A stretch of 14,247 nucleotides of DNA from Microscillaceae bacterium (lineage in GTDB: Bacteria > Bacteroidota > Bacteroidia > Cytophagales > Microscillaceae), in contig DMHB01000144.1 of NCBI GenBank assembly GCA_003449595.1, positions 1 to 14,247 of the forward strand, read 5' to 3'. A program made the translations under genes and the position numbers. Below, piece by piece: positions 6,088-14,178 of the stretch (the first letter of the stretch is position 1; each line of letters begins with the position of its first letter). A model generated the notes under the pieces. It was not told where the DNA came from. It searched no databases and was given only the letters and a program-made list of their open reading frames with translations.

Positions 6088-9000
6088 CACGAATATGTTT
6101 TAAGGAATTGCTTGTAATATTTTTGGAATTGCACGAAAGTATCCTGCAAATTTGCAAAATCTTGCGCGAAATTTTCGGTTTTCTGCGATTTTAGCCTTTG
6201 TTCCATCTGGCGGGCAGTCGCTGCCAAGGCTTCAGCGCCCAAAGTTCCGGCGTTTCCTTTGAGGGTGTGCAGCGCCGAAAGCGCTTCTTCGTATGCTTGT
6301 CGTTGGCAAGCCTGCGCAACTTGAGTAATCAAATCAGAAGCTTCGACTTCAAATTCTGCAAGGCTTTCTTTTACCAAATCGACGCTTCCATACTTTTTGA
6401 GTTGCTCCAAGATGGCTTTATTCAGCACAAGTGGCTCTTCTGCAAGTAGGAGCGGGGTATGGGTTTTGGACTGTTCTGGAGGAGTTGGGCCTATGTATTC
6501 TTTTACTTTGTCGATCAGCACGGTAGCCTTGATAGGTTTCGCCATGTAGTCGTCCATACCGGCTTCCAAGAAATGCTGGCGGTCTTCTTCCATCGAGTAG
6601 GCCGTCATGGCAATGATAGGGGGGAGCTGGGTAGGGAACAAGGATTTTAGTTTTTGAGTAGTAACAAGGCCGTCCATATCCGGCATTTGTATATCCATCA
6701 GTATCAAGTCAAATAGTTGCTGTTGTGCGATGGCTTGGGTTACCAATTCGATGGCTTGGCTGCCACTTTCGGCTTGGGCTATTTTACAGCCCGATTTCAG
6801 TAAAATTTCTCCGGCCACTTTGCGGTTCACGCTGTTGTCGTCCACAATTAGGATAGAGGGAATGGTTTGGCCAAAATATTGTCGTGCTTTAAACAATGGC
6901 TCGTTTTGGGTAACGTTGGTAGGCGGACGGTTGCTGGCACTTGCTTCGAAGGTAAACCAAAAAATACTGCCTTGGTTGCGCTTTGACCTTACCCCGATGG
7001 TGCCGTTCATCAGTTTGCATAACTCTTTGGAAATGGCCAACCCTAAGCCCGTTCCACCATACGACTTGGAAGACGAATTGTCTAATTGATTGAAGGCGTT
7101 GAATAATTTTTTCTGATTAGCTCCCGAAATACCTATGCCAGTATCGCTGACCTCTACTTTGAAAATATACTTCGACTTGGGAAGCTTTTTCTCTACCGAA
7201 ATCGATAAATGGATGCTGCCATTGTCGGTAAACTTGATGGCATTGGAGATGAGGTTGGCCAAGATTTGCAGCAGCCTGACTTCGTCGGCGTTGATTACTT
7301 TAGGGACTTCCTCAGCAATGGTGTATTGCAGGCGGTTATTTTTCGAGTGTGCTTGTTGTAAAAATAGTGTATAAGCTTTTTCTATCATCTGCTTCACTGC
7401 AACCGGCTTGGTGTGCAATTCCATCTTGCCGGCTTCTATTTTCGACAAGTCCAAAATATCGTTAAGAATGTTGAGCAGTGTTTCCGACGATTTTTTGATG
7501 GTGTACATATACTCGTACTGTTCTTCGTCTAAGTGGCTATCCATCAGCAAATCGACCATCCCGATAATACCATTCATTGGTGTACGAATTTCGTGACTCA
7601 TATTGGCCAAGAAAGATTGCTTAACCTGCAACGATTTTTCGGCTATGTCTTTGGCTTTGCGCAAGGCTTCGGAGGCTTTTTTCAATTCAGTGATATCGCG
7701 TATAACGCCTTCAATGCCAATGGGTTTATGGGCATAGTCATAAATAAGGCGGAGGTTGGCAATGGCTTGGATCAACTCGCCCGACTTAGCAAACAATTGT
7801 ATTTCAAAATTTTTGATTTTCCCTTTGCGCAGTAGTTCATACACGGCTTTTTGCAAGGCAACCGGCTGGTGGCAAAATTTCAAAATCGATGTACCTTCTA
7901 CTTCTTCTGGCAGGTAGCCACTCAGTTCAAAAACCGACGGACTAATCATCTGAATGTTGCCTTGCAAATCGGAGCGGTAGTAGATGTCCTGAAAAGACTC
8001 AAAAATATTTCTAAACTTTTCTTCGCTTTCTACCAAGGCTTGTTCAAACTGCTTGGTGTCGGTAATGTTGTGGGCAATGGCCGAAACCTCTTGAATGGTG
8101 CCGTCTTGAAGGCGGATAGGGTTCATATACACCCCTTGCCACTGGATTTCGCCCTCGGCAGTCAGGTAAGACAATTCAAAATATTGGGGTGTATTTTGAA
8201 AGGCTTTGGTATATTTTTCGGTCCAAAGCGAGTATTCATTTTCTTTTTCTAATTCTTCGCGTAGTTCATACATTTCGCGATGAAGCTCAGGTTTGAAGCC
8301 AAACCGTTGTTGAATAAACAGCGCATAGTTTTGGTTGAACGAAGTAAGCTGCCGCCGCCGGTTGATTGACCACATCATATGGCTGCCACTGTCGAAAATG
8401 GCTTGTAGTCTGGCTTTCTGCGTAACAATTTGCTCTTCGTTGCGCTTTCGCTGAATGGCCGAGGCTATCTGTCCCGAAATAAAATCGAGCAGTTCTACAT
8501 CGCTGCTGTCGTAGGTATCGCGGCTATCATAAGATTTGAGCGAGATAAGCCCAATGATTTCGTTTTCAAAACGCAACGGCACCCCAATCCACACCTTAGG
8601 CATAGGGCCGTGCAGCTCGGCTTTGCCCTCGGCCACCAATTGGCGAATGTCTTCTTCATACAAAAACATAGCCTTTTGGTTTTCCATTACATAATCGCTC
8701 AATTCGCCGCCTATTTTACGCTGCTTGAGTATAAAATCGCCTTTGAAAGCCTCATCGACATAGTAAGGAAAAAGCAGCGTGTCTCTTTCGGCATCATAGA
8801 GTTTGATGTAGAAGTTTTTGGCTTCGATGACGTGGCTAAGTTCTTGGTGGATACTTTGGTACAATTGGCTGAGGTCGTTGCTTTTCAACACCAAACTGGC
8901 AATGCTGTAATACAACATTTGCGATTTTTCGGCCTTTATCTTTTCAGTGATGTCGTACAAAATACCCCTTACAACCGTAGGCACACCATTTTCATAGCGG

Positions 9001-9755
9001 AAGGTTACCGTGCCTTCAAAATAAACATCCTTGCCTTTTTTGTTAATTAGTACAGTTTTGAAGCTTTGCAGGGGTTGCCCGGCCAAAATGCGTTGCAACG
9101 CTTTGACCGACGACTCTAAAGCCGTAGGATGCAACAAATCTTGAATCCGCAATTGCTGCAATTCGGCTTGGCTGTAGCCGATTTTTTTGATGAAAGTCTT
9201 GTTGGCAAACAAGAAATCGCCTTGCATCGAGCAAATCAAAATAGAATCGTTGGAGTTGTCGAACAAGTCTTGCAACACTTCGCTGCTTTGCGCCAATTGT
9301 TCAGATATTTTCTTGCTCTGCGTAATGTCTTGCCCTATTTTGGTGATGCCTACCAGGCTACCGTCCGAAGTATATCGAACCGCCAAATTGAGCTGGGCAT
9401 AGATAATTTCACCTTCTTTGGTAACAAAAGAACGCTCGCCTTCTTTCCAAAAATTTTGGGTAGCGATGCCTTGGTTAAAAACAGCCCTGCGGTCTTGGCG
9501 TTCGGCTTCGGGCACTACCGACAAGTAAAAGTCTTGGCCTATCAACGCTGTCCGTTCCCAGCCCAACAAACTTGCCGTGAAGGGATTACAATACTCGATG
9601 ATGCCTTGCAGGTCGATGTAAAAGCAAATCAAACGGGTGTGTTCAAAAATACGCTTATCTTCGCTCAAAGCATCAAGAGGACTTGAGGAGGTTTCTAACT
9701 GCTGGATATAGGCAATGAGTTCTTTCTTGGATTTAGTGGCCCAGTTCATTGGCAT
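6087..9755 (-). CDS. Cytoplasmic hybrid histidine kinase: PAS-PAS-GAF-PAS-PAS-HisKA-HATPase-REC-Hpt
   Basis: This 1222-residue sensor kinase has no signal peptide and no membrane segment, so it should sense an intracellular cue. Approximate order: PAS 32-147, PAS 157-273, GAF 280-435, PAS 445-568, PAS 575-692, a charged helical linker, HisKA 713-779, ATPase domain 824-937, receiver 966-1088 and Hpt 1110-1210. The phosphorylated His is His721 in SHEIRTPMNG. The ATPase motifs are N838 (NLISNAIKF), DTGIG (871-875) and GGTGLGL (900-906). The receiver has Asp972-Asp973, phosphoacceptor Asp1021 (ILMDIQMPDMDG), Thr1051 and Lys1073. The Hpt His is His1163 in HTLKGNAG. All catalytic residues are intact, so an internal His-Asp-His relay ending on the adjacent single-domain regulator is expected. 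The ligands of the PAS and GAF domains are unknown. The AraC-type gene ends 52 bases upstream. Confidence 0.96.
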   Translation of the reverse strand: MPMNWATKSKKELIAYIQQLETSSSPLDALSEDKRIFEHTRLICFYIDLQGIIEYCNPFTASLLGWERTALIGQDFYLSVVPEAERQDRRAVFNQGIATQNFWKEGERSFVTKEGEIIYAQLNLAVRYTSDGSLVGITKIGQDITQSKKISEQLAQSSEVLQDLFDNSNDSILICSMQGDFLFANKTFIKKIGYSQAELQQLRIQDLLHPTALESSVKALQRILAGQPLQSFKTVLINKKGKDVYFEGTVTFRYENGVPTVVRGILYDITEKIKAEKSQMLYYSIASLVLKSNDLSQLYQSIHQELSHVIEAKNFYIKLYDAERDTLLFPYYVDEAFKGDFILKQRKIGGELSDYVMENQKAMFLYEEDIRQLVAEGKAELHGPMPKVWIGVPLRFENEIIGLISLKSYDSRDTYDSSDVELLDFISGQIASAIQRKRNEEQIVTQKARLQAIFDSGSHMMWSINRRRQLTSFNQNYALFIQQRFGFKPELHREMYELREELEKENEYSLWTEKYTKAFQNTPQYFELSYLTAEGEIQWQGVYMNPIRLQDGTIQEVSAIAHNITDTKQFEQALVESEEKFRNIFESFQDIYYRSDLQGNIQMISPSVFELSGYLPEEVEGTSILKFCHQPVALQKAVYELLRKGKIKNFEIQLFAKSGELIQAIANLRLIYDYAHKPIGIEGVIRDITELKKASEALRKAKDIAEKSLQVKQSFLANMSHEIRTPMNGIIGMVDLLMDSHLDEEQYEYMYTIKKSSETLLNILNDILDLSKIEAGKMELHTKPVAVKQMIEKAYTLFLQQAHSKNNRLQYTIAEEVPKVINADEVRLLQILANLISNAIKFTDNGSIHLSISVEKKLPKSKYIFKVEVSDTGIGISGANQKKLFNAFNQLDNSSSKSYGGTGLGLAISKELCKLMNGTIGVRSKRNQGSIFWFTFEASASNRPPTNVTQNEPLFKARQYFGQTIPSILIVDDNSVNRKVAGEILLKSGCKIAQAESGSQAIELVTQAIAQQQLFDLILMDIQMPDMDGLVTTQKLKSLFPTQLPPIIAMTAYSMEEDRQHFLEAGMDDYMAKPIKATVLIDKVKEYIGPTPPEQSKTHTPLLLAEEPLVLNKAILEQLKKYGSVDLVKESLAEFEVEASDLITQVAQACQRQAYEEALSALHTLKGNAGTLGAEALAATARQMEQRLKSQKTENFAQDFANLQDTFVQFQKYYKQFLKTYS

Positions 9756-9807
9756 ATAGGTTTAATAGCTTATGACGAAGCAGTAACACCATACCCGTGC
9801 CATTGGC

Positions 9808-10806
9808 CTATTTGTTGGCGATGTATTGGCTGGGGTTGATGCCAAACTCTTTTTTGAATGCTGCGGCAAAGTGGCTCAGGTTAGAATAACCCACTGCATA
9901 TCCGGCCTCGGCAATCGTAATTTCTTTCATTTCGAGCAGCAGGCGGGCTTTGTTCATCCGTTGCTTGCGCAAATATTCATATACCGTCGAGTTGAACAAA
10001 ATTTTAAAGCCCAAGCGCAGTTTGTATTCGTTCAGCCCAATGATGCGCGAAAGCTCCAGCACCGACGGCGGGGTTTCTAAGTTGTCTTGCAAAATATTGG
10101 AGGCTTCATAGACCAAATCCAACTCATTGCGGCGCAGTTTTTTGACCGGCGTAAACGTGCGTTTTACTTGTGCAAAAAAGTGGGCAATCAGCTCCATAGA
10201 CTTGCTTTCGATGTATAACTCACGCAGGATGCCTTGGTAGATGTTGTGGTTCATCTGATAAAGAGCCACTTGCATATCGGAGCTAAGGTAGGGCAGCTCG
10301 AAGTGAAATTCGGAGTCGGGCTGGGCTACCAATTCTGAAAATACTTCGCTGGGGGTTTCGTGTACGTCGCGCAGGTAGTTGTTCAAAAACAGCGGCTTGA
10401 GTAGCATCGTGGTAAATGAATAGCGTTGGTTGGCGCTAAATTTGATGGTTTCGTCGATGGTGGGCGATACAAGCACTGCCCCTTTAGATACATTGCTAAT
10501 GAGGTTGGTCTTAGTGCCCTGAATTTGCCAAGAGGCATTGCCATCCGAAAAAAAAGTTAATTCATAAACAGCCTGCTCAACATTGCTTTTGATTAAGATT
10601 TCGGCATTTTGAAGCAATTGTAACGAATGTACAGCTACGATGTCTAAGCCATTTTTTAAAAAATTGCTACTGATTTCCCCATTCCCAAACTGCGGCGGAA
10701 TAATAATCTTACTGTCTTGAAGCACCGATGGCCCCAGCAGTTTTACCTGGTTATTGAGTTCTTGTAGGGCATCTGCAATGTAGGCAGATGAAATTTGCAA
10801 GCGCAT
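9808..10806 (-). CDS. AraC-family transcriptional regulator
   Basis: This encodes a 332-residue regulator with a C-terminal AraC/XylS DNA-binding domain (about 228-330). The first helix-turn-helix lies near 248-268 (SVLELSRIIGLNEYKL) and the second near 297-318 (IAEAGYAVGYSNLSHFAAAF), followed by the family motif FKKEFGINPSQY. The N-terminal two thirds (1-220) do not look like a cupin of the AraC sugar type. They recall PchR-like regulators common in Bacteroidota, where the effector is usually unknown. It has no receiver domain, so it is not a direct partner of the kinase. The start is ATG 10806-10804. It lies 52 bases upstream of the kinase on the same strand with no obvious terminator between them, so cotranscription is possible. 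A palindrome in its leader suggests self-regulation. Confidence 0.93.
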   Translation of the reverse strand: MRLQISSAYIADALQELNNQVKLLGPSVLQDSKIIIPPQFGNGEISSNFLKNGLDIVAVHSLQLLQNAEILIKSNVEQAVYELTFFSDGNASWQIQGTKTNLISNVSKGAVLVSPTIDETIKFSANQRYSFTTMLLKPLFLNNYLRDVHETPSEVFSELVAQPDSEFHFELPYLSSDMQVALYQMNHNIYQGILRELYIESKSMELIAHFFAQVKRTFTPVKKLRRNELDLVYEASNILQDNLETPPSVLELSRIIGLNEYKLRLGFKILFNSTVYEYLRKQRMNKARLLLEMKEITIAEAGYAVGYSNLSHFAAAFKKEFGINPSQYIANK

Positions 10807-10824
10807 GTTACTAAAGGATAAGGG

Positions 10825-10840
10825 TTGACTTGGGAGTCAA
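10825..10840. repeat. Palindrome TTGACT-N4-AGTCAA in the leader of the AraC-family gene
   Basis: Six-base arms at 10825-10830 and 10835-10840 are perfectly complementary. The element lies between the predicted -7 box (10849-10856) and the start codon (10806), roughly at the expected transcript start. That is where an autoregulatory operator would sit; it could also fold as a short 5' leader hairpin. Confidence 0.45.
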
Positions 10841-10848
10841 GTTCTTTA

Positions 10849-10856
10849 CAAAGTTA
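10849..10856 (-). promoter_or_regulatory. Candidate -7 box TAACTTTG for the AraC-family gene
   Basis: TAACTTTG on the minus strand matches the Bacteroidetes consensus TAnnTTTG exactly, 42 bases before the start codon. No convincing -33 TTTG lies at normal spacing; a TTTG at 10870-10867 is too close. A weak or activator-dependent promoter is possible. Confidence 0.45.
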
Positions 10857-10894
10857 AATTTACACACAAAACCTCGAAAACCCTTTACATAGTT

Positions 10895-10923
10895 TAAAAG
10901 TAGTGTCGAAGCAAACACTTTTA
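10895..10923 (-). terminator. Hairpin just past the CNNM/CBS gene; weak terminator candidate
   Basis: Beginning four bases after the stop codon, TAAAAG (10923-10918) can pair with CTTTTA (10900-10895), and TGT/ACA pairs inside with a three-base bulge around a TTGCTTCG-type loop. No proper U-tract follows, so termination is uncertain. Confidence 0.3.
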
Positions 10924-10926
10924 CTA

Positions 10927-12300
10927 TTAAGAGGCAGGATTTTCCGAGGCGTTATGGGTTTTGTTGGTTGACTGGGGCTGGGGGGGCTCAACGCCATATC
11001 GAAGCTGAACGGTTCGGATGCGGGCGCGGTGCTTTTGCAATACCGTAAACTCGTAGCCATCGGCATAAAAAACGTCGTTTACTTCCGGCAAACGGCCTAC
11101 TTTCTGTAAAATATAGCCCGAAAGTGTGTTGTAGTCATAATGCTCGGGCAGCGGGTTTGGCAGTTGGGTGTTGAGCAGTGGCACTGAAGCTAACCCGTTG
11201 ATAATAAACTCGTTATCCGAAATGCAGACGATGTCTTGCTGGCTTTTTTCTTCGTCGTGTTCATCATAAATTTCGCCCAACAATTCTTCGATGATGTCTT
11301 CCAATGTAACCAAGCCCATCGTAGCGCCAAACTCGTCGGTGATGATGGCCATTTGTTTGCCTTCTTTTTTAAACTCTTGCAGCAAATCGCCCACGCGCTT
11401 GGTGCTGGGCACAAAAAAGGGCTTGCGGATTACATCGCGCAAAGCCAGCGCCGGTTTCTTTTGTAGCTTGAACAGGTCTTTGGTGTGCAAAATCCCCAGA
11501 ATATTGTCGATGTCTTCGTCATAAATCGGAATGCGCGAATAGCCTTCTTCGATGATGCGGTCGAACAATACCTGAAAAGGCTTTTGAATATCTACTGCAA
11601 ACATTTTGGCCGCCGGGGTCATAATTTGCTTCACCATTTTATCGTCGAAAACAAATACTTTTTCGAGCAGCTCATATTTTGAAATACCGGCTGCATCGAG
11701 GGTTATATCAGCATTTTTCGTTTCTTCAATCAATATCCGCAACTCGTCTTCCGAGTGAACAGCCCCGTGCCCGTGGCCGTCGGTGCGGATGCCAATCAGG
11801 CTCAGAATAAAGTTGGCAAAACCATTGAAAACCCATATAAACGGGCGAAAAACAAAGTGAAAAATGCGCAACGGAAGCGCCACCATCATTGTGGTAGAAA
11901 ACGGATAACGGATGGCGATAGATTTGGGCGCTAATTCGCCAAAAACCACGTGCATAAATGTTACCAAAATAAATGCACAAGGAATAGCAATGCTGTGGAT
12001 AAGCTCAGGACTGGCCTGCAAATGGAAAGAGTGCAAAAGATTGGTAACCAAGGTCTCGAAAACACGCTCGCCAAACCAACCCAAGCCAATGCTGGCAATG
12101 GTGATGCCCAGCTGGGTAGCGGCCAAGTAAGCGTCCAAATGGTCTAAAATAAACATGGCTACTTTGCCTACTTTGATGTTTTTGCCGGTTGTTTTTACTT
12201 CCAGCTCTGAAGCCCTCACTTTGACAATGGCAAATTCGGCAGCCACAAAAAAGCCATTCAAGGCAACTAAAAACAAGGTGATAAATATGTCAAACAGCAT
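10927..12300 (-). CDS. CNNM/DUF21 - CBS pair - CorC/HlyC domain membrane protein (probable divalent-cation transporter)
   Basis: This encodes a 457-residue inner-membrane protein of the CNNM/CorC ('hemolysin family') group. Studied relatives export or control Mg2+ or Co2+; the 'hemolysin' name is historical. The CNNM transmembrane region spans about 1-172, with hydrophobic segments near 4-27, 58-76, 101-120 and 136-170 and the hallmark GELAPKSIAI (121-130). A CBS-domain pair follows (about 217-345, including SRIPIYDEDIDN and GLVTLEDIIEELLGEI), the usual site of nucleotide-regulated gating. The C-terminal CorC/HlyC domain spans about 355-435, and residues 438-457 form a Pro/Ser/Asn-rich tail. 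Length and domain order are normal. The gliding protein GldE belongs to the same superfamily, but no gld or ssb/mutY neighbours are seen, so I do not assign that name. The start is ATG 12300-12298. Confidence 0.94.
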   Translation of the reverse strand: MLFDIFITLFLVALNGFFVAAEFAIVKVRASELEVKTTGKNIKVGKVAMFILDHLDAYLAATQLGITIASIGLGWFGERVFETLVTNLLHSFHLQASPELIHSIAIPCAFILVTFMHVVFGELAPKSIAIRYPFSTTMMVALPLRIFHFVFRPFIWVFNGFANFILSLIGIRTDGHGHGAVHSEDELRILIEETKNADITLDAAGISKYELLEKVFVFDDKMVKQIMTPAAKMFAVDIQKPFQVLFDRIIEEGYSRIPIYDEDIDNILGILHTKDLFKLQKKPALALRDVIRKPFFVPSTKRVGDLLQEFKKEGKQMAIITDEFGATMGLVTLEDIIEELLGEIYDEHDEEKSQQDIVCISDNEFIINGLASVPLLNTQLPNPLPEHYDYNTLSGYILQKVGRLPEVNDVFYADGYEFTVLQKHRARIRTVQLRYGVEPPQPQSTNKTHNASENPAS

Positions 12301-12340
12301 AAAATAATCAATAGCGCCTTTCGGGCAAGTGTTAATGCGG

Positions 12341-12374
12341 CAAAGTTAATTCATATTCGGGTTGTAGCAGCAAA
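12341..12374 (-). promoter_or_regulatory. Bacteroidetes-type promoter for the CNNM/CBS gene
   Basis: TTTG (12374-12371), a 22-base spacer and TAACTTTG (12348-12341) on the minus strand match both halves of the Bacteroidetes -33/-7 consensus (TTTG, TAnnTTTG), with a spacer at the long end of what is usual. The predicted start of transcription is around 12334, giving a leader of about 35 bases. Confidence 0.55.
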
Positions 12375-12416
12375 TTGGGCGGGTTGATTTTAGAAGGCTT
12401 GCACAAAAAGCATAAA

Positions 12417-12450
12417 AAATACCACTCTGGCTCAAGGCTGAGTGGTATTT
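12417..12450 (-). terminator. Intrinsic terminator of the GMC oxidoreductase gene
   Basis: Perfect 11-base arms (12450-12440 and 12427-12417, core ACCACTC/GAGTGGT) enclose a 12-base loop. On the minus strand the stem runs directly into a six-T tract. It lies 20 bases past the GMC stop codon and separates that gene from the CNNM/CBS promoter. Confidence 0.85.
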
Positions 12451-12470
12451 GAAATTTGAGAAAAAAGCAC

Positions 12471-14093
12471 TCATACCAAGGCTGCGCTGTTTTGTTCGGG
12501 TTGGAGGCGGGGCGTTAAGCCCTTGATCAAATCGGCAGCTTTTTCGGCTATCATAATGGTTGGGGCGTTGGTGTTTCCGGCTACGACCGAAGGCATCACC
12601 GAGGCATCTACTACCCGCAAGCCCGAGAGGCCGTGCAAGCGTAGCTCATCAGTAACCACAGCCATTTCGTCGTGGCCCATTTTGCAGGTGCCTACTGGGT
12701 GGTAAATTGTTTCGATAGATTGGGTAATATGCGCCCAGATGTCGGCATCGGTTTTGGGTTCGGCCTGCGGGCGCAGCATCTGGGTGCGGTAGGGTTGAAA
12801 GGCCGCGGCTTGCATAATTTTTTGGCCGATGTGGTAGCCCCGCATCAGCAGGTCTTTGTCGGCTTGGGCGCTAAGGTATTGCGGGTCGATCAGGGGGGCA
12901 TCCCAAGGGTTATTGCTTTGTAGCCCGACGCTGCCCACGCTTTGGGGTTTGATCAGGCCAATGCCCAAAATAAAGCCGTCGGTTTTGGGCAAGGAGGCAA
13001 AGTCGTGTACATCGTGTGCCCATACCGGCGAAAAATGTAGTTGCAAATCGGGGCGGTCTAAGCCCTCGGTGGTGTGCAAAAAAGCCCCTCCACGGCAAGG
13101 TACGCTGCTGAAAGGGCCTGATTTGAACAAGAGGTATTTCAACACATTGCCCAACGTAGTGGCCGTGTTGAAGGTAATTTTTTGGTTGCAACCATAAGCA
13201 ATGAAAAACTGCAAATGGTCTTGCAGGTTTTGCCCTACGCCCGGCAGGTGGTGTTTGGCAGCAATGCCTTGTTTTTGTAGGGCGGCGGCATCGCCAATGC
13301 CCGAAAGCATCAGGATTTGGGGCGAACCAAAAGCACCAGCCGACAGAATGACCTCTTCGGAAGCATAGACTTTGACCGCTTTTTTCTTTTGGAAAAACTC
13401 AACGCCAGTTACCCGGTCGCCTTCGAGGAGGAGTTGTTTCACCAGAGCTCCCGTAACTATGTGTAAATTAGACCTTTGGCGGGCAGGCTTCAAAAAAGCA
13501 GTAGCCGCGCTGTGGCGGCGGGCGTTGAGGGTGGTGGTTTGATACAGCCCAAAGCCTTCTTGCTGTGCGCCGTTGAAATCGGGGTTGGCTGCATAGCCGG
13601 TTTCTACACCTGCTTGTATGAAAGCTTCGTTCAGGGGGTTTTGGTAAGTGGCAAGGTCTTCGACGTGCAGCAGCCCTCCTTGGCCGTGATAGGCATCGGC
13701 GCCGCGGCTATTGTCTTCCGATTTTTTGAAATAAGGCAGCACCTCATCGTAGCGCCAGCCCTTGTTGCCCCAAGCTGCCCACTCGTTATAGTCGGCAGCG
13801 TTGCCCCGAATGTAAATCATCCCGTTGACAGCACTGCTACCGCCCAAGGTTTTGCCACGCGGCTGAAACATCTTGCGTTGACCGATTTGGGATTGTGGTG
13901 TAGAATAAAAGCCCCAGTTGAGTTTTTTGTCGTGGTGTAACTTGCCATAGCCCAAGGGCGCGTGGATGGCGAGGTTGTTGTCTTTGCCGCCTGCTTCGAT
14001 GAGCAACACTTGGCAAGCACTATCTTCGGTAAGGCGATTTGCCAACACACAGCCCGCAGAACCCGCCCCAATGATGATATAATTATACTGCAT
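12471..14093 (-). CDS. GMC-family FAD-dependent oxidoreductase (choline/alcohol dehydrogenase type)
   Basis: This encodes a 540-residue flavoenzyme that should oxidise an alcohol to an aldehyde. The FAD-binding Rossmann motif is at the N-terminus (IIIGAGSAGCVLANRL, 6-21) with the ribose-binding Glu33 (LLIEAGG). GMC signature 1 is RGKTLGGSSAVNGM (79-92) and signature 2 is SAGAFGSPQILMLSGIG (251-267). The catalytic pair is His465 (YHPVGTCKMG) and Asn509 (AGNTNAPT), the His/Asn type of choline oxidase and choline dehydrogenase. By remembered sequence it is especially close to AlkJ-type medium-chain alcohol dehydrogenases and BetA. The substrate cannot be fixed by reading. No betaine aldehyde dehydrogenase, choline transporter or alkane genes are nearby. 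There is no signal peptide. The start is ATG 14093-14091, and the gene ends with its own terminator. Confidence 0.94.
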   Translation of the reverse strand: MQYNYIIIGAGSAGCVLANRLTEDSACQVLLIEAGGKDNNLAIHAPLGYGKLHHDKKLNWGFYSTPQSQIGQRKMFQPRGKTLGGSSAVNGMIYIRGNAADYNEWAAWGNKGWRYDEVLPYFKKSEDNSRGADAYHGQGGLLHVEDLATYQNPLNEAFIQAGVETGYAANPDFNGAQQEGFGLYQTTTLNARRHSAATAFLKPARQRSNLHIVTGALVKQLLLEGDRVTGVEFFQKKKAVKVYASEEVILSAGAFGSPQILMLSGIGDAAALQKQGIAAKHHLPGVGQNLQDHLQFFIAYGCNQKITFNTATTLGNVLKYLLFKSGPFSSVPCRGGAFLHTTEGLDRPDLQLHFSPVWAHDVHDFASLPKTDGFILGIGLIKPQSVGSVGLQSNNPWDAPLIDPQYLSAQADKDLLMRGYHIGQKIMQAAAFQPYRTQMLRPQAEPKTDADIWAHITQSIETIYHPVGTCKMGHDEMAVVTDELRLHGLSGLRVVDASVMPSVVAGNTNAPTIMIAEKAADLIKGLTPRLQPEQNSAALV

Positions 14094-14178
14094 AAAGCAA
14101 TGTTTGTAGTATTTTTGAGTTGTTTTTCGAACAAAATTGTATTTTTTTTACTGAAAAACAAACTTTCGGCAGAATAAA

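Noticed and set aside
6088..6090. GTG as start of the response regulator
   Set aside because: The ATG at 6087 is one codon later and forms the usual TGATG overlap; the choice changes a single residue.
8430..9050. Plus-strand ORFs of 100-206 codons opposite the hybrid kinase (8430-9050, 9129-9686, 7851-8252)
   Set aside because: They are the reverse of a fully intact kinase with conserved domains throughout; no motif or promoter supports them.
9788..9802. TGGCACG followed by GGTATGGT just upstream of the kinase gene, resembling a sigma-54 promoter
   Set aside because: The -24 half is perfect, but the -12 half has TGGT in place of TTGC; too weak to list, although it might be an internal promoter.
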